This document shows, piece after piece, positions 34,801-39,375 of a stretch of DNA of 64,000 bases. Source of the DNA: Vanessa cardui. Taxonomy: Eukaryota > Arthropoda > Insecta > Lepidoptera > Nymphalidae. The number at the start of each line of letters is the position of its first letter. Positions within the stretch are counted from its first letter, which is position 1. Both the position numbers and the translations under genes were made by a program. Below the pieces are notes generated by a model. It was not told the origin of the DNA and ran no database searches. It saw nothing but the letters and a program-made list of their open reading frames with translations. The stretch lies in the NCBI RefSeq assembly GCF_905220365.1, contig NC_061133.1:14250171-14314170 (forward strand). Direction: 5' to 3'.

Positions 34801-35255
34801 TCACTATTAAAATTACTCAGTGTCTCAGTCTGAGGCATGGGTCGAGTGCCATCGACCGTGTGTATTATCTGTATCTCGACCGCGCAGAACGGTCAGTCGG
34901 CGCTGCACGGCAGCCATATTGAGTAGACAGTGTAACCGATTCTCAGGCATAGGGATCATACTAGTACTTAATGTTCCCTATTATAATTATTCAGTGTCTC
35001 AGTCTGAGACACTGAGTGCCACCGAAAGTGTGTATTATCTGTATTTCGACCGCGCAGAACGGCCAGTCGGCGCTGCACGGCGCGGCCATGTTCGGGCAGC
35101 TGGCGTGCGTGCGGCAGCTGGCGCGGCGCGCGGGGCGCGGCGGCGCGGCGCCCACGCGGCTGCGCAACGCCAGCGGGCTGACGGCGCTGCAGGCGGCCGC
35201 CGCGGCCGGCAAGCGCGACGTGGTGGCCTACCTGCGCTCGCTCGAGCACACGTGA
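4882..35255 (+). CDS. Ankrd29: Ankyrin repeat domain protein 29 orthologue, whole gene (8 coding exons)
   Basis: Join of 4882-4893, 27625-27735, 30583-30681, 32940-33038, 33599-33697, 34331-34528, 34611-34706 and 35058-35255, all with GT-AG borders and phase 0, giving 303 residues; human ANKRD29 is about 300. Each middle exon encodes one 33-residue ankyrin repeat (exon 6 has two), beginning DGTTPLI, TGTTALFFAA, DGGTPLFVA, DGASPLFIAA, DRASPLWIAA, DGATPLFKAA and NGQSALHGAA. The start MSLKKES matches the MSFKKET-like start of the vertebrate protein, and the segment PELGLLPNGQSALH parallels the vertebrate C-terminal repeats. The family is a small soluble protein of stacked ankyrin repeats, presumably a protein-binding scaffold; its molecular role is little known. 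Intron 1 is 22.7 kb and rich in transposons. The orthology call is from recognition, not a search. Confidence 0.9.
4894..6445. other. Ankrd29 intron 1, first part
   Basis: AT-rich intronic DNA without a recognisable exon or transposon. Confidence 0.5.
6446..6650 (+). repeat. Dispersed repeat family A (copy 2)
   Basis: Starts gtcgtcgctcgcggcttacc, contains caagtttgctttgtacaaaa and ttcagcggtttggtcgtgaa, then a CAGA-rich run, and ends in ttcacatttttaatatta. This is the plus-strand version of the copy at 33-207. Confidence 0.75.
6658..6756 (-). mobile_element. 3' tail of an RTE-type LINE
   Basis: A CAT-triplet run followed by agcccatgttcgtccactgc and tggacacaggcctctccaat. On the minus strand this is the typical C-terminal codons and triplet tail of RTE-clade endonuclease/reverse transcriptase elements in Lepidoptera. 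The larger element at 56063-64000 has the same kind of ending. It is heavily 5'-truncated. Confidence 0.6.
6757..9099. other. Ankrd29 intron 1, repeat-poor stretch
   Basis: Mostly AT-rich without recognisable genes. A short isolated GC-rich block at about 7525-7640 (tcgccgggggcaggcccggg) stands out and is unexplained. Weak repeat-like scraps lie near 7811-7990 and 8641-8740. Confidence 0.4.
9100..9295 (-). repeat. Family B SINE-like copy, diverged
   Basis: Contains ggcggatgagcg, aatgcgccacttgagctaag, tcctgtaggcacactcaccc and tgatgagtgggtaactac in the same order as the copy at 248-541. Confidence 0.65.
9508..9806. mobile_element. hAT-like MITE, 299 bp
   Basis: The right end is cctaaatccggccctg, whose complement cagggccggatttagg matches the left end cagagtcggatttaaagg with small changes. 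Matching GC-rich inner blocks (ggaggccctggggcc at the left, ggaggccccagggc at the right) extend the inverted repeat. The 8-bp flanks ctcattcc (9500-9507) and ttcattcc (9807-9814) differ at one base. CAGGG ends and an 8-bp duplication fit hAT. Confidence 0.8.
9815..10444. other. Ankrd29 intron 1 between MITE and LTR element
   Basis: AT-rich, no gene recognised. The open frame at 10273-10500 runs into the LTR and is hydrophobic by composition only. Confidence 0.4.
10445..10803 (-). repeat. 3' LTR of the Gypsy element
   Basis: Same sequence as 16069-16427. Terminal dinucleotides TG/CA extended to the short inverted repeat TGTTA/TAACA. Two AGATGGCG octamers (reverse strand at 10583 and 10639) are inside the LTR. 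Confidence 0.92.
10804..11390 (-). other. Gypsy element 3' non-coding region with repeated GGACACACC motif
   Basis: Between the pol stop and the 3' LTR. Plus-strand GGACACACC-like words occur at 10994, 11024, 11079 (last base T), 11118 (degenerate) and 11144 (degenerate), spaced about 26-55 bp. A word ggactaacct occurs twice (near 11104 and 11174). A 44-bp tandem duplication covers 11325-11404 and overlaps the pol stop. No obvious polypurine tract touches the LTR beyond aggaaaagccgaa on the minus strand. Confidence 0.6.
11391..13043 (-). CDS. Gypsy pol, 3' part: RNase H and integrase
   Basis: 550 codons in a different minus frame from the gag-RT frame. The first Met shown is internal, not a true start. 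RNase H begins near residue 10 (YNPQSETQLHTDAS, with the usual Asp) and continues through LSDCKALSTT and the HVDALSR end. The integrase has a zinc-binding H-H-C-C region (HLNEKK, then CISCQYSK). Its catalytic Asp, Asp and Glu lie in VHVDHLGPF, IVSDRGKAF and NGQVERYNR. A GPY-type C-terminal module (KYAGPYKVIKVF) follows. All catalytic residues are present. The product would need the upstream frameshift to be bypassed, so this copy is probably not autonomous unless the shift is a sequencing error. Confidence 0.9.
   Translation of the reverse strand: MLSEPVLAIYNPQSETQLHTDASSHGIGGILVQRQPDNNFKPVAYYSKQNSEVEQRYHSYELEAMAVVFSVRKFRVYLLGKHFTILSDCKALSTTWTKKDILPRIGRWWLELQDYDFTIQYRPGIKMTHVDALSRNALPLQHIDETNWVIAVQTEDPKIQNIIKNIDNPEFKNEFAYKENILYRLVNNQPKIVIPKSVRWRIAKTYHDDNGHLNEKKVIDLVQREYWFEKLRKFITKYIKSCISCQYSKLPTGKRRGLLYPINKGNLPWNTVHVDHLGPFCLSENKNSYLLVIVDAFTKFTWLQPVKNTSAAHVVSTFSLLSRVFGLPERIVSDRGKAFTSREFSDYCKSKQIRQILNAVSCPRANGQVERYNRTILQSLIAYTGDNDNKWEQYVPLVERGINTTINSTTQKSPVELLYGFRPRFEIDIPNRDVPAISLSDVRAEAEKNTNQAANNCKQRFDKNRLPSIKYNVGDLVQVQRRIIKKGLTSGKLVDKYAGPYKVIKVFDNDRYRVVSLNKKGRKYNNVVSSDKMKKFNVQSLSDDDSTKSD
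13109..16000 (-). CDS. Gypsy gag, protease and reverse transcriptase
   Basis: 963 codons starting at ATG 15998-16000, 68 bp inside the 5' LTR. The N-terminus is basic (MGNGRRRRTKSPEF) with a possible coiled coil, then a tandem 25-residue repeat beginning TQCQATPGS and TQCQASPGL. A capsid-like domain follows, then three CCHC zinc knuckles (CFKCGRRGH, CDTCGKIGH, CTHCGKLGH). The aspartic protease has the unusual active-site spelling YIDLGSACNT instead of D-S/T-G. Reverse transcriptase shows VDYRQLN, FSKLDLAAGYHQI and the catalytic YIDD. After about 13230 the frame reads nonsense to a stop at 13109, while pol continues in another frame. This marks a one-base indel in a short T-run. Confidence 0.9.
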   Translation of the reverse strand: MGNGRRRRTKSPEFSNHRKRRRDSSSSSTKRLKRLETMVEKLIEETKTYSTQCQATPGSVLTSNQPLETSTAENNTQCQASPGLALTSNQAPETSTTEDNTEGTLSNLSVENNKTGTETTNLISNMLQNTNSQPLNSNMITYPSSTTAVHRNNLPVFTFGNDTKYFGRPDNLPKFNGNTNIMPVVTWIQRLESLAKLYGWDERTLVYNMTTSLEGNALMWFGHLQDINMTWEEWKKRLCDYFPTSRGLAAKLHEFVNVIKRSDEKVTDFYYKKLSQGKACDLSDHIICDVIIYTLNDPLLKAGARGAGCRDTKALLHYLTDAAIEPFHFTNDKSSNMFTDRIKCFKCGRRGHLIAQCRAESVNCDTCGKIGHTSNICRSNKKCTHCGKLGHEITDCFYKNKVLNKSTNEISKNSEAFTSRNKINKMFHIGSVDEGNRKFYKTVMADNFNLTAYIDLGSACNTITEAAANQINLKIDNNSRTSIKGYGGQIITPVGKAIVLLNIDGVSAKCPVLVVNNNLQDTDMIVGRAFTELPGIHITKTTRDLNFSKENNLCSELPFNEAQDVQLNKIELKIPYDTSLEHGLNRILVFCEEDIGNRLIKVNRSEHRCPSKEIDIPNQTIQFFDNIAYINVLNHQFENVTLYSTSCIARGKNLENENNTIDTDLKEEDCTMLRDLLHKYKHCFEDNSGIGLSNIEIKIEVESNIPFYYRPYRMSLKEQEIIRSIIQDLIEKDIIEISNSPYASPIILVPKKNGQYRMCVDYRQLNKITKKDRYPLPLIQDQLDRLSTEKWFSKLDLAAGYHQIIVHPESRKYTAFVTPFGQYQYKRMPFGLANAPAVFQRAINMLLGQYRFEFATAYIDDILCFSKNVNQGLQHLEIILNIISSSHMTLRRDKCSFLKTSIDYLGHIISCGEIKPSPDKIEALVNFRNLKIFTNLDDLLVLRVILENLYFPLQNVYNHYRYY
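16069..16427 (-). repeat. 5' LTR of the Gypsy element
   Basis: Identical to 10445-10803. Promoter and transcript start of the element should lie here. The first internal bases on the minus strand (tatcagtgcgtgggataa) do not begin with the usual TGG of a tRNA primer site; a TGGG lies about 10 bases further in. Confidence 0.92.
16492..16628 (-). repeat. Family B SINE-like fragment
   Basis: Contains aaccttgggagttatgttatg, cccttgtgcaacaccgactc and ggcggtagaatatctgac in family B order. It lacks the tail end. Confidence 0.6.
16629..17692. other. Ankrd29 intron 1
   Basis: AT-rich. The open frame at 17035-17307 has no recognisable domain and no splice context that would link it to a gene, so it is not called. 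Confidence 0.4.
17707..17915 (+). mobile_element. 5'-truncated non-LTR element tail with 14-bp target duplication
   Basis: A GC-rich 209-bp insert between near-perfect direct repeats gtctcacgattgca (17693-17706) and gtctcacgactgca (17916-17929). It opens with a strong stem-loop (gcgccacggtatcgc paired with gcgatcccgtggcg), then cagtgagggtaccg, gggcgcactcggcgttcagg and a C-run, and ends in an A-rich (aaat)n tail. The tail and the long duplication show insertion by target-primed reverse transcription. I recognise the sequence as a common lepidopteran LINE 3' end, possibly R1-like. Confidence 0.75.
18611..19140 (+). pseudogene. Protein-like fragment in three frames, identity unknown
   Basis: One frame (18641-19000) reads a plausible globular sequence with YLERAVNNDCYISTYI and VWKEMEREELTKISQKE. 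A second (from 18927) reads LLIAFSKQYKLLLVALNVCK. A third (19042-19137) reads TPVDVDTYLYGPVNSIARL and RNQRIKHRFANVP before a stop. The changes of frame along one direction look like a decayed coding copy, perhaps a retroposed gene or an old transposon. I do not recognise the protein. No splice sites bound the pieces. It could be chance, although the third stretch is more protein-like than usual intron sequence. Confidence 0.3.
19141..27148. other. Ankrd29 intron 1, long repeat-poor 3' part
   Basis: About 8 kb of AT-rich DNA with no element carrying clear ends. A GC-rich patch at about 25858-25935 (gcacggtttggtgtgcggaa, then ctcgctccaccgcctccacg) is unexplained. Open frames at 21856, 24121-24414, 24349-24594, 25204 and 25430 lack domains or splice support. 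Confidence 0.4.
27149..27357 (+). other. Small open frame with helical, charged composition
   Basis: From 27149 a frame without stop reads SSRLCLITRESVDAIRVIV, then MKRFLLNRNRHESRLLELVN (ATG at 27217) and LIELDNEIDNERAM, ending at TAA 27355-27357. It resembles the charged leader of insect PIF/Harbinger-type proteins only loosely. It lies in intron 1, 270 bp before Ankrd29 exon 2. No function assigned. Confidence 0.25.
27625..27735 (+). CDS. Ankrd29: Ankrd29 coding exon 2 (residues 5-41)
   Basis: Acceptor tttacag at 27618-27624, donor gtacgt at 27736. It encodes the N-terminal half-repeat, including FHLAALRGDCERLKQLL and HIDSRDR, which aligns with the AAFWAARRGN part of vertebrate ANKRD29. 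Confidence 0.88.
27736..30401. other. Ankrd29 intron 2, 5' part
   Basis: AT-rich, no exon or element with definable ends recognised. Confidence 0.45.
30402..30450. repeat. Near-perfect hairpin 1 in Ankrd29 intron 2
   Basis: A 22-bp arm (ttttatttcacgtgaaatat then ct) is followed by a five-base loop actgg and its complement with a single mismatch. Each arm is itself nearly palindromic around CACGTG or CATGTG. Confidence 0.8.
30470..30501. repeat. Perfect hairpin 2 in Ankrd29 intron 2
   Basis: A 13-bp arm acgagtcagaaat, six-base loop tcaagc, and the exact complement atttctgactcgt. It starts 19 bp after hairpin 1 ends and lies 81 bp before exon 3. Confidence 0.85.
30583..30681 (+). CDS. Ankrd29: Ankrd29 coding exon 3 (residues 42-74)
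   Basis: 99 bp between attacag and gtaagt. One complete ankyrin repeat: DGTTPLILSAAMGHTECV, then RELLAQGADPACSRT. Confidence 0.92.
30682..32151. other. Ankrd29 intron 3, 5' part
   Basis: AT-rich. A short tandem duplication of an aaaattttaacaatataata unit sits at about 31127-31182. The open frame at 30793-31083 (minus) shows no domain. Confidence 0.4.
32152..32202. repeat. CAT/CAC trinucleotide microsatellite
   Basis: About 17 uninterrupted catcat/caccac triplets. Confidence 0.9.
32571..32784. mobile_element. TTAA-flanked MITE (piggyBac-like duplication)
   Basis: Ends are aaattccata at the left and its exact complement tatggaattt at the right. Both are flanked by TTAA (32567-32570, 32785-32788). 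Length 214 bp, no coding sequence. TTAA duplications are typical of piggyBac. The inverted ends are short, so this is less secure than the hAT-like elements. It ends 155 bp before Ankrd29 exon 4. Confidence 0.55.
32940..33038 (+). CDS. Ankrd29: Ankrd29 coding exon 4 (residues 75-107)
   Basis: 99 bp between ttggcag and gtaaga. Phase 0 selects the acceptor at 32938-32939 rather than the AG four bases later. It encodes TGTTALFFAAQGGFLDIACL and LLDAGAAIDAPST, one ankyrin repeat. Confidence 0.9.
33095..33345 (-). pseudogene. Decayed reverse-transcriptase fragment of a jockey-like LINE
   Basis: On the minus strand: DFSKAF (RT motif A, first catalytic Asp), then a frame change, then FYIQNRLSELLVSNSKP, SGVSQGSYLRPILFN (motif B) and IFIVDGL. 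These are diagnostic for a non-LTR reverse transcriptase. Lies in Ankrd29 intron 4, antisense, with no ends visible. Confidence 0.7.
33599..33697 (+). CDS. Ankrd29: Ankrd29 coding exon 5 (residues 108-140)
   Basis: 99 bp between atttcag and gtaatc. Encodes DGGTPLFVACQCGHLSVVEE and LIRRGANVNSCMK, one ankyrin repeat. Confidence 0.92.
33722..34246 (+). mobile_element. 5'-truncated non-LTR retrotransposon with poly(A) tail
   Basis: An open frame from about 33734 reads WAGAPQYQLLPFDRIQRRAA, LRRDVGSLCIFYRIFHGECS and FLPRTTTLWNQLSPAVFPNR before a stop at 34185-34187. This is the C-terminal part of a LINE polymerase common in butterflies (Jockey/CR1 group, clade not fixed). A short 3' UTR ends cctattccataaaaaaa. 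It inserted in sense in Ankrd29 intron 5 and ends 84 bp before exon 6. The coding part is uninterrupted, so the copy is young. Confidence 0.85.
34331..34528 (+). CDS. Ankrd29: Ankrd29 coding exon 6 (residues 141-206)
   Basis: 198 bp between ccccgcag and gtgcgc, encoding two ankyrin repeats (DGASPLFIAAQNGHEEV and DRASPLWIAAQCGHQRV). Base composition switches here to very GC-rich. Long open frames on both strands over 34257-34744 are by-products of this. Confidence 0.92.
34611..34706 (+). CDS. Ankrd29: Ankrd29 coding exon 7 (residues 207-238)
   Basis: 96 bp between gttgcag and gtgagt after an 82-bp intron. Encodes DGATPLFKAAHKGHAAVVAE and the PELGLLP ending characteristic of the family. Confidence 0.92.
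34738..35080 (+). repeat. Tandem duplication of the intron 7 / exon 8 junction
   Basis: Unit 1 (34738-34910) and unit 2 (34911-35080) share cagccatattgagta, agggatcatactagtactta, gtgtctcagtctgag and tctgtat-tcgaccgcgcag followed by the first 23 bases of exon 8. Unit 1 therefore carries a complete second acceptor (AG at 34886-34887) and a false exon start that reads NGQSALHGSHIE and hits TAG at 34924-34926. Confidence 0.9.
35058..35255 (+). CDS. Ankrd29: Ankrd29 terminal coding exon 8 (residues 239-303)
   Basis: Acceptor gcgcag ends 35057. It encodes NGQSALHGAAMFGQLACV, a further half-repeat (SGLTALQAAAAAGKRDVV) and ends YLRSLEHT at TGA 35253-35255. Extremely GC-rich. Preferred over the decoy acceptor at 34887, which truncates the protein after 12 residues. 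Confidence 0.9.
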   Translation, partial: NGQSALHGAAMFGQLACVRQLARRAGRGGAAPTRLRNASGLTALQAAAAAGKRDVVAYLRSLEHT

Positions 35256-35450
35256 TGCGCGTTCCAAATTCGAACGCGGTCGCCGCGTTCCAAATTTGAA
35301 CGCGCTCGCAGTCTGGCGGGAACATTTAATTTCTTACCAACGAAACCGAACACATTTCAGCACACGCGAGCGGGGCCGGCGATGCATTTACTGTAGCGGT
35401 TTCGCCGTACTTGCAGGATCGGTTTTGTTAAGTCTACCGCTACAGTAAAT
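35256..35450 (+). other. Ankrd29 3' UTR with palindromic repeats and a hairpin
   Basis: Just after the stop, gcgttccaaattcgaacgcg and gcgttccaaatttgaacgcg occur one after another (35259-35305). Each is an imperfect palindrome. Then 35386-35399 (atttactgtagcgg) and 35437-35450 (its exact complement) form a 14-bp stem with a 37-base loop. Confidence 0.75.
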
Positions 35451-37326
35451 ACCGCGCCGCGCCCTCTTCGTTCTTAGACGTGTTTGATTTTTTCTAATGT
35501 ATCAAGTTATTTATCTTATACGTCGTTTTTTTTTTTAGTTTCCTTCAATGTATAATATTGTGCATTGTATATATGTGTAACATCTTAACTTTCGATGCGC
35601 GACATCTGGTGGTGATTTCAGCAGCAGACTTTGATATATTACTCCTTGAACACATAGATGGCGTTAGTGTAATTTCAATTAAAAATAATATTAGAAAAGC
35701 AGTTATTACATTACAGAAACCGAATATATTATAATAATCAGAATTATTTTCTCCTGAAATACTATCAGTTTTCAAAATTTCTTAGGGTTATATAATAATT
35801 TTTACTAATGTGCGAATGAAACATTTCGATCAACAATGAATTGGTACGATCTAGTCAAATGCCAGTGTGCCAAGTAAAATAAATCAAAATTATATGAGGT
35901 TTTCGAATACGACCCCAGTATCATAGACTAGCCACAGATTCGAAACCAGTTTACCAGCAGCTCTTATATATTATCAACAATATACACATACCAATGTTAA
36001 ATGTTACACATATATAACTCCCAAACCTATTGTATTTTACATTTCAGGGTAACTGACACCTGATTATTTTTTTTATTAAAAAGAGTTTTCTTAAATATCA
36101 AACATGACTGTATATTTGAGAACCAATATATTAATTGTCCAAAATGATATTTTCATAAACATGTAGTTCCTGTCAGCATCAGGTTCCTAGTGTAAAGTAT
36201 ATTTAGACTCATATATCGTCTGTATCTCATATTAACTCCACTATTTAAAAATGCATGTTAAGTTTTGTCTCGCATTGAGTATCACAAGCTGCCATTTTGA
36301 AATATTGAGATAGTTTCTGCAACTTCCCAGTGATTTTTTTTTATTCCTAAAATACTTTGAAGAAATCAGAATCTATCGTTCAACGATAATCTCTTTGGAA
36401 GATCATGAGTTCATTTAAGACTCAATTGTTTTTTATAATTAATATTTATAAATATTTGTTTTAGTATTTAAGTTAAAAAACCTAAATTGTCAAGTTTATT
36501 CACTTTCTGTACATATTCTTACTGTAAATTTGCATATTTTGTTGACGAAGTTATCAATAATCTCAAGCATAATATTCGTACATTAAGGATCGTCTTTATG
36601 CCTTACATATACCTCATAAATATATGTATGTCTGAAATATTGTATGTAAGTGCAGGATACACATATTGTAATAAAAGAACTAGAGTTATTAATATAATAA
36701 ATTATTTCACAATATATTTTACACTTTACATAAATCACATTTGTGATGGTCATTTTACATAATGAATAATAAAAAAACAGTTGTGGTGCTTTTTGTTTAA
36801 GCTCTGAGTTAAACTTAATCCTAGAGGTAAGTATTCTAAGTTACTAGTCAATTAGGGAATCATCTCATTACTCTTAAAAATGAGAAATTAAGTTAAAATT
36901 AACTTGTTATTTGTGAATGGAATCTCTACATAAGTACACTTTTAATTATACTTTAACAAATTTGCACAGTTTAAAGATGGTTGATTTATATAAAATCAGC
37001 TTTCTCTCGATCATACAACACAATGCAATAAAAAGTATATTTTTGAATAATATTCAACATCATCTACTAGTATCTAAGATCACAAGATTGTATAACTATA
37101 TTATATAGACTGTAAGATTGTAACCGATACAGCGGTACAGGCAGGTATTTATTATGGACGTTGTTGAATTTTTATTTATGTTACTTGAATATAGTTATTT
37201 TAAACAAACTTGTCGTTTCATTATCAATGAAAATAAAATATAAGAATTCATATAAAGCTTTATACCAAATTTTATATATTTTAATCACTTATACTAATAT
37301 AATGAAATAAATGTTTGAAAATATCA
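35451..37326. other. Spacer between the convergent Ankrd29 and PBK genes
   Basis: AT-rich, presumably containing both 3' UTRs. Candidate AATAAA for Ankrd29 near 35877. An AGATGGCG octamer lies at 35656. No exon or transposon with definable ends; open frames at 35545, 36487 and 36917 look random. Confidence 0.4.
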
Positions 37327-37481
37327 TCATGTCAATACAGACATAAAGTGTTCGGCGGCTTCAGCCAGATGTTGTGCTGAAGGTCTAGCTGAGGGTATGG
37401 TTTCGGTGCAGCAGTAGAACAGTGTCAAGGCACTAGAGTACTGATCTGGTGATATGTTGGCAGGAACATCTGGACGAGTGC
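37327..37481 (-). CDS. PBK: PBK exon 5 (terminal)
   Basis: Acceptor at 37482-37483 (minus ttacag). Encodes TRPDVPANISPDQYSSALTL and the C-terminal helix with ETIPSARPSAQHLAEA, ending MSVLT at TGA 37327-37329. Confidence 0.9.
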
Positions 37482-38859
37482 CTGTAATGTTTTCATGGAG
37501 TTCAAACTCAATAAACAATAACTTTAATTGTTCAAATACAAGTGTTGGTGTTATGTAAGGAGCAGTGATATAAATTTCATATAATTTTAGAACATTTCAT
37601 GGAAGTCCTTAAGTTGAAATAACAAATTTATGATTGAAATATAGCACAATGTAAAAATAAATTCTTCCTTCTTACCGTATTTTTCATTAAAGTAATCTTC
37701 CTCCATGCTATCATCTTCAACACTGGCCTCACTCTCATCCAGTGTGTCATCTGCCCGCGAGTGTGGAGGCATGAGGGCCATCATCTCCCACAGTGTGAGA
37801 CCGAGAGGCCAGATATCCGTTTTGTTTGTTATTGTTCCTCCATTAATAACTTCTGGTGCACTCCAGGCTTCAGTACCTACATATCAAAAATTAAGAAATT
37901 ATATTGATTACATTACATAGTAAATGCTTCAACCACATTAAAAAAATACCAAGATTATTAAGTATACTTAATATTTGTATAATAGTGTCTATAATTCTAT
38001 ATGATTTATGGTTTATATTTAATTTTGTATTCATTTGGACTGTCAACCTTGAACTTAATATTCTTTAGCTGTATTACCAAAATATAAAGCTTTTCCTGCG
38101 TTTTCTTTATCAAAGACTCCATTCTCGTCAAGTGGCAAAGTAACACCAAAGTCACATAGCTTGCATATTACAAAATCGCCATTTACTAGGATGTTATAGG
38201 ATTTCATATCTCCATGAAGAATCTGCATCTTCGTATGTAAATAGTCCAGTGCTTTTCCGATATCTATTGCAACCTGTATGGTAATTAAATATGTTATTGT
38301 GATTTATAATATAAACTCTATGATACATATATTCAAGAAAAAATGTAAAATAACATCCATAGAATTATACAACGAAGTTTTTTACCTTTAATATCTGCTT
38401 GGAAGAAAACGGCTCACAATCATCTTCAATTTTCTTTTCGATCATGTCTCCAAGGGACAAATCACAAGCCTCCATACCCAAGTACAGTATCTTGGACTTG
38501 CTGAAGGCTCTGAACCCCACGATGTTCGGATGAGACATGCGCTGCAAGAGCTCAGCTTCGACTTTTAAACGATCCGTGTAAACACGATTGGGTTTCACGC
38601 GCTTGTTTATCATCTTTAATGCCCAGGGAGAACGAATTTGTCCCGCTCTAGGCGATCTCACCAACTGCATCACTGATATACCTAAACATAAAACATTAAT
38701 ATGATAAACACAAAATATGAGTTCAATTATAAGTAAACATAAATTTTAATTACCTGTGCCATATCCAAGTCTATTCAAAAACGGGGAAGGTGGAATCGTT
38801 ATTGTTTCACCTGCATCTAAGGCCTTCTTAGGTTTAATCGGTGTTCGAAATTCAGACAT
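37327..38859 (-). CDS. PBK: PBK/TOPK-like serine/threonine kinase, whole gene (5 exons)
   Basis: Join on the minus strand of 38754-38859, 38386-38681, 38078-38273, 37676-37876 and 37327-37481, with consistent phases, giving 317 residues (human PBK 322). Visible kinase landmarks: glycine loop LGYGTGISV (31-39), ALK lysine 58, catalytic loop HGDMKSYN (154-161, with HGD instead of HRD as in vertebrate PBK), DFG 175-177, APE 206-208. The segment DDTLDESEASVEDDSMEEDY is the acidic insert of the family, and the N-terminal TIPPSPFLNRLGYG matches its start. PBK is a MAPKK-like mitotic kinase. Start codon chosen at 38857-38859 for the conserved SEFRTPIKPKK leader. Orthology is from recognition. Confidence 0.92.
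37676..37876 (-). CDS. PBK: PBK exon 4
   Basis: Borders gtag and gtaaga on the minus strand. Contains APE, the TDIWPLGLTLWEMMAL helix and the acidic insert. Confidence 0.9.
38078..38273 (-). CDS. PBK: PBK exon 3
   Basis: Borders atacag and gtaata on the minus strand. Encodes VAIDIGKALDYLHTKMQ, the catalytic loop and the DFG motif; ends in the codon for Gly200. No ATG-initiated frame exposes this exon, so it is easily missed. Confidence 0.9.
38386..38681 (-). CDS. PBK: PBK exon 2
   Basis: Borders gtttag and gtaaaa on the minus strand. Encodes the ATP-binding lobe with SPWALKMINKR, helix C (KVEAELLQRM) and the HPNIVGFRAF strand. Confidence 0.92.
38754..38859 (-). CDS. PBK: PBK exon 1 (start)
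   Basis: ATG 38857-38859, MSEFRTPIKPKKALDAGET, then IPPSPFLNRLGYGT; donor gtaatt on the minus strand at 38753. Confidence 0.88.
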
Positions 38860-39214
38860 CTCTGATTTATAAATTGAATTAAATAACTTTTAAATCTGTT
38901 ATGATACGCTCTTGTCCTTAAATTTTAAACACTTGTCATTACAACGGAATCGAATAGCGGATACAACAATTGAATTTGACAATGACATTTGATTTCAGTG
39001 ATGCCTTCTAAAAACACCTTAGACAATTAGAAATATAATATAATAATATTGCGTATGTTTTTACAATGGAAAAAATACATTAATATTTCCTTTATAATTA
39101 TTATACTGCAAATTATGTTAACAAAACATATTGGAATGAAATATGTAACTAAAAAGAGCAATAACAAGGCAAAACGTAATTCATAACTTATGTAGACATT
39201 TTGTTAAGAAATAA
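38860..39214. other. PBK upstream region
   Basis: AT-rich sequence that should hold the PBK promoter. No TATA box or obvious initiator could be assigned. Confidence 0.35.
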
Positions 39215-39375
39215 TCGCAAGACCTCCCGAACATCGAGCGCTACCAAGAATTACCATACCGTGAGAAATAATCACACCATGCATTCCTTGAAGCTACCAC
39301 CTGTTGCCAGCGTCGCTGCTTTGTTTCGCAAGACCTCCCGAACATCGAGCGCTACCAAGAATCACCATACCGTGG
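39215..39375. repeat. Pair of 50-bp direct repeats
   Basis: The unit beginning tcgcaagacctcccgaacat occurs at 39215-39264 and 39326-39375, 111 bp apart, differing at about two positions. The surrounding 39195-39580 (ending with an AATAAA and cattctgcatcctcaacggc) may be part of a solo LTR or another retroelement remnant, but I could not fix its ends. Confidence 0.65.

Noticed and set aside
34257..35325. Many overlapping long open frames on both strands, Arg/Ala/Pro-rich
   Set aside because: They overlap the Ankrd29 exons and arise because GC-rich sequence has few stop codons. Only the frame with ankyrin repeats and splice sites is real.
39215..39375. Spaced direct repeats, considered as CRISPR-like
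   Set aside because: Only two units, in a eukaryotic genome, with no array structure; better explained as a retroelement remnant.
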